Positions 1 to 9,472 of a stretch of 64,000 nt of DNA are shown here, piece by piece. The translations under genes and the position numbers were made by a program. Position 1 is the first letter of the stretch, and each line of letters opens with the position of its first letter. Source of the DNA: Aquabacterium sp. A7-Y (lineage in GTDB: Bacteria; Pseudomonadota; Gammaproteobacteria; Burkholderiales; Burkholderiaceae_C). The stretch is from NCBI RefSeq assembly GCF_026153205.1, contig NZ_JAPFBW010000003.1:205372-269371 (forward strand). The letters are read 5' to 3'. The notes under the pieces are model-generated. The model had not been told where the DNA came from and did not search any database. It saw only the letters and a list, made by a program, of their open reading frames with translations.

Positions 1-213
1 AGCCGGAGTGGGTTCGACAGGAAGCCTTCATGCCACTCGGAAGCCCTTTCTCCTCGGTACATGACGCGAGAACTCGACCGGCACCCCGAATCGCGGAAAG
101 AGCGACTGCTGAGGCGGATGCGGCAGATCACCCGCGCGGCGGACACAAGTGGGGACATGAAAGACCGTGCAGCTTGACGAGCGACGGCCCGCGGCGCGCG
201 GGGCAGGGCGGCT

Positions 214-1779
214 TCAACCCCTCATCGACAAGGCCCCGCGGTTCATCGCCGCCTCTCGGAAGATGCGCTCGTCCATGGTCTTCAGGTCGCTCGCCACGTC
301 CACCGGCGCCGCGCACTGCGCCAGCACCTCGCGTTCGAGATCGATGCCCGGCGCCACCTCGGTCAGGGTCAGTCGCCCGTCACGCAGTACAAACACCGCG
401 CGCTCGGTCACGTAGAGCACCTCGCGCCCCAGGCCGCTGACATAGGGGCCGTTGAAGCTCAAGTGCCCGACCCGCGGCACCACCTTCTTCACGCGGCCTT
501 CGCTGACGATACGCAGCCGGCCGTCTACAGCCCGCACCTCCAGCCCGCCGGCCGTCAGGCTGCCCATCAGCACGACCCGCCGCGCGGTCTGGGTGATGTT
601 GATGAAACCGCCCACGCCGGCGATCTTGTCGCCGAATCGGCTGACGTTGACATTGCCCTCGGGGTCCAGCTCGGCCATGCCGAGGAAGGCGATGTCGATG
701 CCGCCGCCGTCGTAGAAGTCGAACATCGCCGCGTGGTCGATGATGGCCTCGGGATTGGCGCTGGCGCCGAAGCTCAGCAGCTGGGCCGGCGTGCCGCCGA
801 TGGGGCCGGCCTCGACGGTGAGCGTGAAGTCGCGGTGGCCTTCCTCGCGGGCGATGTGGCCGATGCCCGCCGGCATGCCGACCCCCAGGTTGACGACCGG
901 GCCGTGCAGCTTCTGCAGCTCCAGGAAGGCCCGCCGCTGCACGATCTTGCGGGCGTCCAGCGGCGCCGGTGCACAGGCGTGCTCGGGCTCCCGCAGCTCG
1001 CCGTTGTAGGTCGGGTTGTAGGCCTCGCCGAAGGTCATCCAGTGGTCGTCCGGGTCCTCGGTCAGCACCACGTGGTCGACCAGGATGCCCGGCACGCGCA
1101 CGAGGTTGGGGTTCAGCGAGCCGGCGCGTGCCAGGCGCTTGACCTGGGCGATGACGATGCCGCCCGAGTTGTGTGCCGCCTGCGCAATGGCCAGCAGGTC
1201 TTGATGGAAGGGTTCGTGCTCGGTGCTGAGATTGCCGTGCTCGTCGGCCGTGGTGGCGCGGATCAGCGCGCAGTGCACCGGCAGGCTGGGGTAGAAGAGC
1301 TGCTCCTCGCCGGCCAGTTCGATCAGCTGCACCAGCGGTTCGGTGGTGCGCGGCGTGAGCCGGCCACCGTCGTGGCGCGGATCGACGAAGGTGTGCAGGC
1401 CGATGCGGGTGATGACGCCGGGCTTGTGTCCCGCGATGGCGCGGTAGAGGTGCGAGATGACGCCCTGCGGCCAGTTGTAGGCCTCGATCTCGTTGCGCGC
1501 GACCAGCGCGCCGAGCTTGGGCGCCGAGATCCAGTGCCCGCCGATGACACGCCGGAGCAGCCCGGCATGGCCGAAGTGGTTGACGCCGCGGTGCGCCCGG
1601 TCACCCTGGCCGGCCGCGTACAGCAGGGTCAGCCCGCGCGGGGCCCCCTCGGCCAGGAAGCGGCGCTCCAGCGCCGAGGTCACGGCCTCGGCATGGCCGG
1701 CCCCGACGAAGCCGGCGGTGACGACGGTCCAGCCGTCCTCGATCAGCGAGGCGGCTTGTGCAGCGGTGAGGATCTTCAT
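214..1779 (-). CDS. Acyl-CoA:carboxylate CoA-transferase (YdiF/propionate CoA-transferase type)
   Basis: A 521-residue single-chain CoA-transferase that should move CoA between acyl-CoA and short-chain acids such as acetate, propionate or 3-oxoacids. It has the fused alpha and beta halves of family I CoA-transferases. The N-terminal half contains a Gly-rich segment near residues 20-27. The C-terminal half contains NLGVGMPAGIG and then the TVEAGPIGG segment, whose Glu is the expected covalent CoA-thioester residue. The open frame runs upstream to 1884, but ATG 1779 (MKILTAAQA) is where family similarity begins, and the upstream extension is low-quality Arg/Pro sequence. The gene stands alone, with the chemoreceptor gene upstream on the same strand 134 bases away. 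The family is certain; the preferred acid substrate cannot be read from the sequence. Confidence 0.85.
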   Translation of the reverse strand: MKILTAAQAASLIEDGWTVVTAGFVGAGHAEAVTSALERRFLAEGAPRGLTLLYAAGQGDRAHRGVNHFGHAGLLRRVIGGHWISAPKLGALVARNEIEAYNWPQGVISHLYRAIAGHKPGVITRIGLHTFVDPRHDGGRLTPRTTEPLVQLIELAGEEQLFYPSLPVHCALIRATTADEHGNLSTEHEPFHQDLLAIAQAAHNSGGIVIAQVKRLARAGSLNPNLVRVPGILVDHVVLTEDPDDHWMTFGEAYNPTYNGELREPEHACAPAPLDARKIVQRRAFLELQKLHGPVVNLGVGMPAGIGHIAREEGHRDFTLTVEAGPIGGTPAQLLSFGASANPEAIIDHAAMFDFYDGGGIDIAFLGMAELDPEGNVNVSRFGDKIAGVGGFINITQTARRVVLMGSLTAGGLEVRAVDGRLRIVSEGRVKKVVPRVGHLSFNGPYVSGLGREVLYVTERAVFVLRDGRLTLTEVAPGIDLEREVLAQCAAPVDVASDLKTMDERIFREAAMNRGALSMRG

Positions 1780-1913
1780 GTCTGTGCAGCGGGGCAGGCT
1801 CTCGCACCGGGTGCTTCCGAAGTGCGACTCGGCTGCGCCGAAGTATGGCCGCTCGGCAGGCCTGGCGGGCGGCCGGGGCGGCAAGTCGATACTGCGCTGC
1901 GGAACCGCCGAGA

Positions 1914-3482
1914 CTACGCCGACTGGCCGGCCAGCCTGAACGCCTGCACGCTTCTGAGGAGCTGTTGCGCCTGCTCCTGCAGCGATGTGGCGGCGGCGGC
2001 CGACTCTTCCACCAGCGCCGCGTTCTGCTGCGTCATGCCGTCGAGGCGGGTGACCGCTTGGTGAACCTCGCCGACGCCCTGTGCCTGATGGCTGGCGGCC
2101 TCTCGGATGCCTTCGATGATGCCGGCCACACGCGTGACCGATTCGACGATCGCCTGCATCGTGGTGCCGGCGTTTTCGACCAGGCGGGTCCCCGACTCCA
2201 CCTTGCTGACGCTGTCGCCGATCAGAGCCTTGATCTCGCGCGCCGCCTCGGCCGATCGCGCGGCCAGCCCGCGCACCTCGGCGGCGACCACGGCGAAGCC
2301 GCGGCCTTGCTCGCCGGCGCGCGCTGCCTCGACCGCCGCGTTGAGCGCCAGCAGGTTGGTCTGGAACGCAATCGCGTCGATGACGGCCACGATATTGCCC
2401 ATCGTCTGCGAGCTGGCGTGGATCTCGCCCATCGTGGCCACCACGTCACGGACTGCGCTGCCGCCTTGCGTGGCCACGCCGGTCGCCGAGCTGGCCACGC
2501 TGGCCGCATCCCGGGCGGAGGTTTCGGTTTGCTGCAGCAGGCCGTTGAGCTGCGACATCGATGCGGCCGTTTGCTGAAGGTCGGCCGAGGCTTGCTCGGT
2601 GCGATGCGACAGGTCGTGGTTGCCGCTGGAGATCTGGGCCGCCGCCGTCGCCATCGCGTCGGCGGACCGCCGTACCGACCCCACCATGCTGTTCAGGTTG
2701 ACGGTCATCTGCTGCATGGCCCGGATGAGGCGGGCGATCTCGTCGCGCCCGCGCGGCACCATGTCTTGCGCAATGTCGCCGTCGGCGATGCCTTCCGCCA
2801 CGCGCACGGCCTTGTCGATGCCGCGCACGATATTGCGCGAGACCATGCGTCCAATGAACCAGCTCAGCAGCGAGGCCGCGAGGACCCAGCTGCCCAGGAC
2901 CCACAGATCGCGCGACAGCGCGGCGTGGACGTCGTCCAAGTACAGGCCGGAGCCGACCATCCAGCCCCACGGCTCGAAGCCCTTGACATAGGAGATCTTC
3001 TCGACCGGAGCCTGAGAACCGGGCTTGGGCCACAGATAGTCCACGAAGCCTGCCTTGTGAGCCTTCACTTCATCGACCATGACCAGGAAGAGGGCCTTGC
3101 CGTTGGGATCCTTGTTCGTGCTCAGGTCCTTGCCCTCGAGTTCCGGCTTGATCGGGTGCATCAGCATGCGCGGCTGCATGTCGTTGATCCAGAAGTACTC
3201 CTCCTGGCCGTAGCGCATGCCGCGCAGCGTCTGCAGGGCAAGCTGCTGCGCCTGCACCCGCGTCAGGGTGCCGCCGAGCTCCTGCTGATGGGCATGAAGC
3301 AGGGCACCATAGGCCGTCTCCACAGTCTGTTTGACGAGCTGGCGCCTGTCGTCGAGTCCCCGCTGGTAGTTGTTCAGCAACACGACGGCCGAGACGGCGA
3401 TCAAGGCCAGGATGCCGATGGCGGAAAGAAGCCGCAGCTTGGCGACGATGGACAACTGATGCAGGGTGCGGGCAAGTGGCAT
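1914..3482 (-). CDS. Methyl-accepting chemotaxis protein with single Cache sensor
   Basis: A 522-residue inner-membrane chemoreceptor. TM1 is at about residues 17-36. A periplasmic Cache_2-type domain spans about 40-190, with the characteristic segments [21 protein letters not shown] and [16 protein letters not shown]2 is at about 192-211, followed by HAMP (about 212-265) and a long signalling helical hairpin with the highly conserved tip [20 protein letters not shown]. Such receptors bind small organic acids or similar ligands in the periplasm and control CheA through CheW. No C-terminal NWETF-like pentapeptide for CheR binding is present. The start at 3482 (MPLARTLHQ) places TM1 correctly; the upstream in-frame Met at 3593 would add 37 basic residues before it. 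No che genes are adjacent, so the receptor is an orphan. The ligand is unknown. Confidence 0.93.
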   Translation of the reverse strand: MPLARTLHQLSIVAKLRLLSAIGILALIAVSAVVLLNNYQRGLDDRRQLVKQTVETAYGALLHAHQQELGGTLTRVQAQQLALQTLRGMRYGQEEYFWINDMQPRMLMHPIKPELEGKDLSTNKDPNGKALFLVMVDEVKAHKAGFVDYLWPKPGSQAPVEKISYVKGFEPWGWMVGSGLYLDDVHAALSRDLWVLGSWVLAASLLSWFIGRMVSRNIVRGIDKAVRVAEGIADGDIAQDMVPRGRDEIARLIRAMQQMTVNLNSMVGSVRRSADAMATAAAQISSGNHDLSHRTEQASADLQQTAASMSQLNGLLQQTETSARDAASVASSATGVATQGGSAVRDVVATMGEIHASSQTMGNIVAVIDAIAFQTNLLALNAAVEAARAGEQGRGFAVVAAEVRGLAARSAEAAREIKALIGDSVSKVESGTRLVENAGTTMQAIVESVTRVAGIIEGIREAASHQAQGVGEVHQAVTRLDGMTQQNAALVEESAAAATSLQEQAQQLLRSVQAFRLAGQSA

Positions 3483-3592
3483 GGGGTGACAAGAATCAGC
3501 CGGGACCAGGGATTTCGGACGAGCCGAGTACGGAATTCGCTTGGTTATCGGCAACTTCCGGCGCAACTTGATGCCGATTCTTCGCCAAGCCA

Positions 3593-3669
3593 AGGCATCT
3601 CGAGCAGCAGCTGCGCGCGGTCGTCTCGCTTTCGACCGAGCCGGTCATCTCGGTCGGTATGCGGGCGTG
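3593..3669 (+). pseudogene. 3' remnant of a second coq7 copy
   Basis: This short non-coding stretch is a collapsed copy of the end of the coq7 gene found at 12821-13408. Bases 3593-3613 match 13205-13227, and the next 56 bases match 13352-13407 with few differences. About 125 bases from between those blocks are missing here. The segment lies directly upstream of the secreted-protein gene at 3816, which gives the ancestral order coq7 then secreted protein. Homology fades upstream of 3590. Confidence 0.75.
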
Positions 3670-3815
3670 GGGCGGGGCGGCGCGAGACGCGGGAGCACCC
3701 TTGCATGCGGGGCCGCCTTGTTGTTCCGGCGCGAAAGCCCGCCGCCGGCCCTGCTCCAGCTGCGAAAAAAAGCGACACTCGCAGCCTCTTGCTCAGGCCT
3801 GAATGCACCGTCTCG

Positions 3816-4466
3816 ATGACCCTCTTCAAAGCATCTTCCGTCGCGCTCTTTCTCTCGATCTGTTTGTTCGGTTCCCCGGCCGGCCATGCCCAGAACGATC
3901 CGGTGCTTCCGGCCGACGAGCCGGTGGGCGGGCTTTCACAAGCCGAATGGTCGCGCGCCTGGTGGCAGTGGGCCGGCTCCTTCGAGCGCAGCGAGAGTCC
4001 GGTCGCCGATACCACCGGCGAGCTGTGCGACCGCAAGCAGAGCGGCGCGGTCTGGTTCCTCGCCGGTACGTACGGGACTCGGCGGACCGTCAGGACCTGC
4101 AGGGTGCCACGCGGCACGTACTTGTTTTTCCCCTTGATCAACTATGTGGTCATGCCGAGGACGGACCGGCCGACCAGCTGCATGGCGGTTATGAGCTCGG
4201 CCGCTTCGATGACGAACGATGTCGCGGCGCTGGTTCTGGACATCGACGGCGTCCGGGTGCAGAACCTGGTCCGTCATCGCCAGGCGACGCCGCAGTGTTT
4301 CGATATGGGCGCTCGCGCAGAGCCCAGGATCCGCGTCTTTCCTTCTGCGGCGAACGGCTACTACGTGATGCTGCGCCCGCTGAGCCCGGGCAGGCACACC
4401 CTCAACTTCGGCGGAGCCCTGCCCAGCATGCTGCAGGCCGTGACCTACACGCTGCACGTCGAGTGA
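3816..4466 (+). CDS. Secreted conserved hypothetical protein
   Basis: A 216-residue protein with a clear signal peptide (hydrophobic core about residues 6-20, likely cleavage after AGHAQ near residue 25). The mature part begins with a Trp-rich segment (WSRAWWQWAGSFE). It contains about five cysteines and a C-terminal segment (GYYVMLRPLSPGRHTLNFG) that reads like the last strands of a small beta-sandwich. I do not recognise a named family; similar uncharacterised secreted proteins occur in Burkholderiales. The start is ATG 3816, since earlier in-frame codons run through the coq7 remnant. The last 175 bases of the gene plus its downstream sequence are repeated at 13409-13629, where the rest of the gene is lost. 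Function is unknown. Confidence 0.75.
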   Translation: MTLFKASSVALFLSICLFGSPAGHAQNDPVLPADEPVGGLSQAEWSRAWWQWAGSFERSESPVADTTGELCDRKQSGAVWFLAGTYGTRRTVRTCRVPRGTYLFFPLINYVVMPRTDRPTSCMAVMSSAASMTNDVAALVLDIDGVRVQNLVRHRQATPQCFDMGARAEPRIRVFPSAANGYYVMLRPLSPGRHTLNFGGALPSMLQAVTYTLHVE

Positions 4467-4513
4467 GGGGACCCGCGCGCAATGGCAGGGGCGCTTGAGC
4501 CGGTGAGCGAGAC
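4292..4513 (+). repeat. Left copy of a ~220-bp direct repeat
   Basis: This covers the 3' end of the secreted-protein gene and about 45 bases beyond its stop. It is repeated in the same orientation at 13409-13629, at roughly 85-90% identity by eye. The two copies bracket about 9 kb containing the pap operon, IS3 remnants, lysE, degV and coq7. Confidence 0.85.
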
Positions 4514-4658
4514 GTCTCGTCAAGACGAGGCACGAGGAGTCGTTCCGGTACCTGATGTTGCAGGCATTGGGAGCCGAAGCACGTTCTATAAACACGCGTG
4601 CGCGTCCACCCTGGATGTGTCGCGAAAGTACTTCATCTTTCTTGGGAATATCCGCCTG

Positions 4659-5594
4659 CTATTTCTGGGGGCTCGGAGTCGCCATCAGAGAAGTCGCGGT
4701 GAAACAGCCGAACAGCTCGGCGCAGAGTCTCGCGTGCGGTTCGCGTGCACCGCCGAGGCACTTCCTCAGCGACTGGATCACGTGTTCAAAGTCGATGCTC
4801 TCGGCGGTACCGTCTTGCGCCAATGCTTGCAATCCCTGGAGCAGCGCCACACGCGCGTGATGCGCCGACGGGTTGGCGTACTGGATTTCCGAATACACCT
4901 CCGGGGTTCCGGAGCTGATTCTCGCGAGCAACGCCATCATGAGCGAAAAAGGTGGGGGCGCCACCGCCTGCAGGTCCGCAATCGGCTCACCGAGCGATAC
5001 GAGCGCGAGCCCGAACGACAGCACGGCGGCGTGGGTCAGCGACTGCGTCACCGACGCCAACCGGTCGTGTCGGGTCGCATCCATCTTCACGACGCTGGCG
5101 CCAGACTTCAAGAGGAGATCCAGGAAAGCGTCGGTCCGGTGTCCCGAACGGATGGGCACAGCGACGATAGCACGGCCCTTCACGCCCAGGTCCGGCGCGA
5201 ACATCGGGTTGACGCCCAGCACCTCGACCTTGTCACCCGCGATCTCCAGCAGCTTGGCGACCTCAGTCTTCACCGAAGATGTTTCTACCAGCAAAGCGCC
5301 GGGCTGCATCGCATCAATCACCGTCAGCACAACCTTGAGCGTCACCGGCAACGGAAGCGCGAGCATGACGAGCTGCGATGTACCGATGAGAGTGCGCATC
5401 TCCGCGGACGGCGCGCGAATGTCTCCGGCCAGGATGGTTTCGCCGAGCGACGCCTGGAGCGGCGAACCCGGCCGCAGATCCACTCCGGAGGCCGTCACGC
5501 CAAAGCCACGGAGAGTCTTCAGGAAAAATTCGCCGATCGAGCCTGCCGCCCCAACGACCGCGCATTGCTTGATGTCGGTGCTCGTTCCCGTCAT
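4659..5594 (-). CDS. papC: Prephenate-dehydrogenase-like enzyme, 4-amino-4-deoxyprephenate dehydrogenase (PapC-like)
   Basis: A 311-residue NAD-dependent dehydrogenase of the TyrA/prephenate dehydrogenase family. The dinucleotide-binding motif is GAAGSIGEF near residues 15-23. The central domain carries LVMLALPLP and LLVETSSVKTEV, and an all-helical C-terminal half includes the RHDRLASVTQSLTHAAVLSFG segment typical of TyrA proteins. In PapABC pathways this enzyme oxidatively decarboxylates 4-amino-4-deoxyprephenate to 4-aminophenylpyruvate. The assignment rests mainly on the operon: the start overlaps the papA stop by 4 bases (ATGA), and a chorismate-mutase gene lies upstream in the same operon. 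An ordinary TyrA would not normally sit with these partners. Last gene of the operon. Confidence 0.8.
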   Translation of the reverse strand: MTGTSTDIKQCAVVGAAGSIGEFFLKTLRGFGVTASGVDLRPGSPLQASLGETILAGDIRAPSAEMRTLIGTSQLVMLALPLPVTLKVVLTVIDAMQPGALLVETSSVKTEVAKLLEIAGDKVEVLGVNPMFAPDLGVKGRAIVAVPIRSGHRTDAFLDLLLKSGASVVKMDATRHDRLASVTQSLTHAAVLSFGLALVSLGEPIADLQAVAPPPFSLMMALLARISSGTPEVYSEIQYANPSAHHARVALLQGLQALAQDGTAESIDFEHVIQSLRKCLGGAREPHARLCAELFGCFTATSLMATPSPQK

Positions 5595-7696
5595 TGCGCA
5601 GCTCCAATCAGCACGCCCGCCTGGCCGGCGACCGCCGATACCATGACCCTCGACTTGATGAGCGTCTCCTCAAATTCGTCGACCGGGTTCGACAGCGCGA
5701 CAATCGCGCCACCGATACCGATGCTAACCCGCGTCCCGGCAACCACGACGGTCCTGATCACGATGCAGAGATCGGCAGCACCGCTCAGTCCCATCCATCC
5801 CAGGGCGCCCGAGTAAACGCCGCGCGCGCCGCCTTCGAGGCGGTCGATGATTTCCATGGTGCGGATCTTCGGCGCCCCGGTCATGGAACCGCCGGGAAAC
5901 GCGCTGCGGATGCAATCCACCGCGGTCTTGTCCCGACGTATCGTCCCTCTCACGGTGGACACCAACTGGTGGACCGGAGCGTAGGTCTCGACGTCGAACA
6001 GTACCGGGACATGCACCGACCCGATCTCGCACACCCGATTGAAATCGTTGCGCAGCAGGTCGACGATCATCAGGTTTTCCGCGCGATCCTTCTCGCTCGC
6101 CTCCAAATCGACCCGAAGGGCGTCGTCCTCTTGACGATCCTTGCCTCGGCGTCGGGTTCCTTTGATGGGTTTGGATTCGATGCGCCGGTCCGCTCCGATC
6201 GTGAGAAAACGCTCGGGCGATGCGCATAGCACGGAGGTGGAATCAAACTTCAAGATCGCGCTGTAAGGCACAGGACTCAGCTTTCGCAGTCGCTGATACG
6301 CATCAAGATGGTCGAACTGCAGATCAGCGGTGGCGGTGTTGGTGAGACAGACTTCGTACGATTCACCATCGCGGATGGCGTTCAGGCACTCTTGAATTCG
6401 CTCGAGGTAGGCTGTCCTGTCATGCCGGAGTTCAAACGAACAACGGGCGTGCATGTCCACAGGATCGATGGCGCTTGCCGGAGCAAAGGGAAAGTCCATC
6501 ACCGCCGCCTGTTCGATCAAGGCTGACAGGCGGTCAGCGGTCGCATCGACCCACGCCTCGGCGACGTGGCGCGTGGATTCCTCGCTCAGACTGAGGACGT
6601 AGCAGGCCTCGTCGATGTGATCGAGCGCCACCATCCTATCGACGAACAGCAGCGAGGCGTCGGGAGCGTTCGAACGATGCGCGGCCTTGCCGCCCGTCTC
6701 AGCCTTGAGCTCGTAGCCGAGATAGCCGACATAACCGAGGTTGAAGTCAAACGGCAGTCCTTCCGGCACCGAAACCGCGCGCGTCCTGAGCTGTTCGTCG
6801 AGATAGTCGAAGAAGGGCTTGCTGATGACGTGCGTCTCTCCGCCCACGCTCGAAGTGACTTCACCACGGTTGACATCGTAGCGGACGCATTCCGACAGCG
6901 GACCACTGCCGTCTCCCATGAATGAAAATCGCGACAGCCCTTCCTTGACCAGGCTGCTATCGAGCCAGAAAGCATGCGGAGCATCGGCGAAGAGACCTCG
7001 ATAGCAGTCGAGGGCTTCCGGCAAGCCGGCGATCTTGCGCACATGGATCTCATAGGACTCGCGCGCGGGTGCTGCGGGCACTTGCACGGTCACATCGCGG
7101 CCATTCGATTCGTCGGTGCCGGAGCGCCGCTTACAAAGGTCGCGAAAGTTCGCAAGAATTTTGCGCCCGAATTCCGAACAGATGGACTCCGGGTGAAATT
7201 GCACGCCCCAGATCGGCTTCGTGGCATGACGGACGCCCATGATGAGACCGTCTTCCGTCCAGGCAATGGATTCGAGACTGTCAGGCAAGGTCGTTGCCAC
7301 CAGGGAGTGGTATCGGATTGCGGAAAACGGAGACGGAATGCCGGCGAAGAGGTTCTCGCCCCGGTGGTAAATCCTCGACGACCGCCCGTGCCTTGGTTCC
7401 GGCGCGTGCTCGACGACTCCGCCGAACTGATGGCAGATGCCCTGGTGTCCGAGGCAGATGCCGAGAATTGGCAGCATGCCTTCGTCGATCACTCTCGCGC
7501 AAATGCCGAAGTCCTCATTGCGTTTCGGGTGGCCGGGCCCCGGAGAAATGACAATGTTGTCGAAGTCTTCGAAGCGGATGGACTCGTAGTCTGCGTCATT
7601 GGTCATGACGGTTGGAGCGATGCCGTTGACCTCCCCCAGCAGCTGATAGAGGTTGTAGGTGAACGAGTCAAAATTGTCGATCAATAATGTTTTCAT
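5591..7696 (-). CDS. papA: Fused aminodeoxychorismate synthase (PabA-PabB type, PapA-like)
   Basis: A 701-residue fusion that converts chorismate plus glutamine to 4-amino-4-deoxychorismate. Residues 1-190 are a class I glutamine amidotransferase with nucleophile Cys81 in GICLGHQG and the HPES motif. The remainder is a chorismate-binding PabB domain. The PIKGT motif near residue 511 has the Lys diagnostic of aminodeoxychorismate synthase, where anthranilate synthase has PIAGT, and DLLRNDFNRVCEIGSV and PGGSMTGAPK follow. The fused architecture is the one used in antibiotic pathways making p-aminophenylalanine and in some PABA synthases. ATG 7696 overlaps the upstream broken gene by ATGA, and the end overlaps papC, so translation is probably coupled. 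GC is lower than in core genes, suggesting acquisition. Confidence 0.9.
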   Translation of the reverse strand: MKTLLIDNFDSFTYNLYQLLGEVNGIAPTVMTNDADYESIRFEDFDNIVISPGPGHPKRNEDFGICARVIDEGMLPILGICLGHQGICHQFGGVVEHAPEPRHGRSSRIYHRGENLFAGIPSPFSAIRYHSLVATTLPDSLESIAWTEDGLIMGVRHATKPIWGVQFHPESICSEFGRKILANFRDLCKRRSGTDESNGRDVTVQVPAAPARESYEIHVRKIAGLPEALDCYRGLFADAPHAFWLDSSLVKEGLSRFSFMGDGSGPLSECVRYDVNRGEVTSSVGGETHVISKPFFDYLDEQLRTRAVSVPEGLPFDFNLGYVGYLGYELKAETGGKAAHRSNAPDASLLFVDRMVALDHIDEACYVLSLSEESTRHVAEAWVDATADRLSALIEQAAVMDFPFAPASAIDPVDMHARCSFELRHDRTAYLERIQECLNAIRDGESYEVCLTNTATADLQFDHLDAYQRLRKLSPVPYSAILKFDSTSVLCASPERFLTIGADRRIESKPIKGTRRRGKDRQEDDALRVDLEASEKDRAENLMIVDLLRNDFNRVCEIGSVHVPVLFDVETYAPVHQLVSTVRGTIRRDKTAVDCIRSAFPGGSMTGAPKIRTMEIIDRLEGGARGVYSGALGWMGLSGAADLCIVIRTVVVAGTRVSIGIGGAIVALSNPVDEFEETLIKSRVMVSAVAGQAGVLIGAAQ

Positions 7697-8164
7697 GATT
7701 GTGCGGAAATAGGTTTCGAGTAAAAACAGCCCGGCATCGGGAAGTGGCCGAGCTCGACGACGACAGGAACACCGTCGAAATCCAGCAGGTCCGCGGGGAA
7801 GAGGTTTCGCTCGAGGCCTTCCAGCGCACCGGCATGGCACGGCTCGACACGTGCTCGATCGGAGAGATCTCGTAATACACCAGCGTCCGCGCGCCCCGTT
7901 GGACGGCACGCCGAAGATCGACAGATCGACGGCCTTCTGCCCTCGTCAGCCATAACCCCTGTCCGCCTCGGTAGACGATCGGACGGATGCAGTACGTGCG
8001 CGGTGGCCCGAACGCAAGCAGTTGCGTAACGCCGTCCACGCCGTCCACGAACTGCTCGGTGGTTCATGGGAGCGGCTAGCGATCGACGCGGCCGCAGCCC
8101 GGCAATCCGGCAATGCGCCGTTATGCCAGCAATGTTTGCTCAAATCATCCAAGAGAATTTTCAA
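7693..8164 (-). pseudogene. Frameshifted gene between papB and papA, unrecognised
   Basis: Protein-like sequence moves between three reading frames here. An N-terminal piece (from about 8164, weak TTG start, LDDLSKHCWHNGALPDC) is followed by a middle piece around 8060-7850 (TQLLAFGPPRTYCIRPIVY, then ARTLVYYEISPIE). A C-terminal piece around 7840-7693 follows (LERNLFPADLLDFDGVPVV, then HFPMPGCFYSKPIS). The last frame stops in an ATGA overlap with the papA start, which argues that it was a genuine operon member of about 155 residues. Size and the final segment loosely recall chorismate-lyase-like proteins, but the resemblance is too weak to name it. Either two or more frameshifts have inactivated it, or the sequence contains errors. 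Confidence 0.5.
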
Positions 8165-8219
8165 GGACCCATAATCCGGACCCGCAGTCGAATCGTCGTT
8201 GCAGCCGGCCCCTTTGGGT

Positions 8220-8519
8220 TTAGCCCTTCCCGATGATCAACGTCTCGAGCCTGCAGGTCTCTTCGATGATCAGGTCGTACAGGTTGCGCAGGAACTTGGA
8301 GTTCAGCCCGTGCTTGATCGCGAACTCCTCGGCACGCCGATGGACGAGCCCGATGCGGTGAGGCTGCATCATCGGCACGTCGTGTTCGCGTTTGTGGTGA
8401 CCGATGCGACTGCAGCATTCGATGCGCCGACACAGCACCTCCAGGAACTCCTCGTCGATCCTGTCGAGTTCGGCGCGTAATTTCTCGAGAACTTCGTCTG
8501 TGGTGCTGTTCGTTGGCAT
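8220..8519 (-). CDS. papB: AroQ-type chorismate mutase, 4-amino-4-deoxychorismate mutase (PapB-like)
   Basis: A 99-residue all-helical chorismate mutase of the AroQ class. Its hallmarks are visible: LRAELDRIDEEFLEVLCRRI in helix 1, IGHHKREHDVPMMQPHRI around the active site, and a closing helix FLRNLYDLIIEETCRLE. In the context of papA and papC it should rearrange 4-amino-4-deoxychorismate to 4-amino-4-deoxyprephenate. ATG 8519 is preceded by GAGGAAG about 10 bases upstream. It is the first gene of the operon. A plain chorismate mutase would look the same, so the specificity comes from the neighbours. Confidence 0.82.
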   Translation of the reverse strand: MPTNSTTDEVLEKLRAELDRIDEEFLEVLCRRIECCSRIGHHKREHDVPMMQPHRIGLVHRRAEEFAIKHGLNSKFLRNLYDLIIEETCRLETLIIGKG

Positions 8520-8833
8520 TCCGGGCTCTTCCTCGTATGGAGGGCCTGCTGCGGCAGACCATTCATCTTTTTGATCGGTTCGCTTGGGTTTTTACTTCGA
8601 CCTCTCAGCAAGGACGCTTTAATGTTAGAAGCGCGCTTCGCGTTTGCAATGAAATTTCTTGCAGCTGATCTTTGCGTCAGGCCGTCCTCTAATCGAGCGT
8701 ATGGTCGACGAGAATTCCAAGGGCAAGCTTCCCCGTCAAATACTGACGGACTGCGCCCGCTGGGTCCGAGTGATGTACCAACTCGCTGTCGCGTTCGGGT
8801 TGCCAGGCATATAAGGGCTTGCTCCAGAGGGTT

Positions 8834-9472
8834 CAGCACGAAATCCGTTCGCATGATGAGCTGATATGCCAGCCCACGGTGTGCTTCGCGAACACGTCGA
8901 TGACGAAGGCCAGGTAGACGCAGCCCTGCCAAGTCGAGACGTACGTGAAATCGGACGCCCACCGCTGATTGGCTGATTGGGCCGCTCGCCGCTCAACGGT
9001 GCAGCGGGCCACGGCAAGGCCCTCGCGGTGCATTTGGCGCCAGACCTTGTCGGCTCCGTAGACGCGCATGTTGATCTGCCACACCCGCTCGATGTGCGGC
9101 AAGAGCATCTCGTCACGTCGAGCACGTGCGCTCCTGCGCGACGCATCGCGCTGCTCGAACGTATGGCACCGATATCTCCGAAGGAGATCCCGAAGGAGCA
9201 AGCTACTGCACACTGCAGATCGACCGTCGTCACGCCTTCGCGTAGGCCCAAACCGACTTCCGCTCGCTTGACTCATTCCAGCAGCGTTTGCGGTGCGCAG
9301 CCGATCTTCGGCGCGATCGATTCAACCGCCGCCCACCGTGACCCGTACTCCCCGCGATGCTCCTGCACCACGCACCGCGCGCTCGCGCACCTCCGCTGAG
9401 AACTTGGTCGACTTGTTCACGGCTCCATCCTCTCAAAAGGTTGGAAGCTCCACCAAACCCGGGGCGATTCAG
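8834..9472 (-). mobile_element. Decayed IS3-family element (orfA and orfB fragments with one terminal repeat)
   Basis: On the minus strand an OrfA start lies at about 9420 ([15 protein letters not shown], then [18 protein letters not shown] in another frame), interrupted by frameshifts and a stop. It is followed by an OrfB fragment with HIERVWQINMRVYGADKVW, LAVARCTVERR and QRWASDFTYVSTWQG (start of the DDE catalytic core), ending near 8834. Bases 9440-9472 read on the minus strand as TGAATCGCCCCGGGTTTGG and on, which resembles the terminal inverted repeat of Burkholderiales IS3 elements. The catalytic core is truncated, so the element is immobile. Confidence 0.75.
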
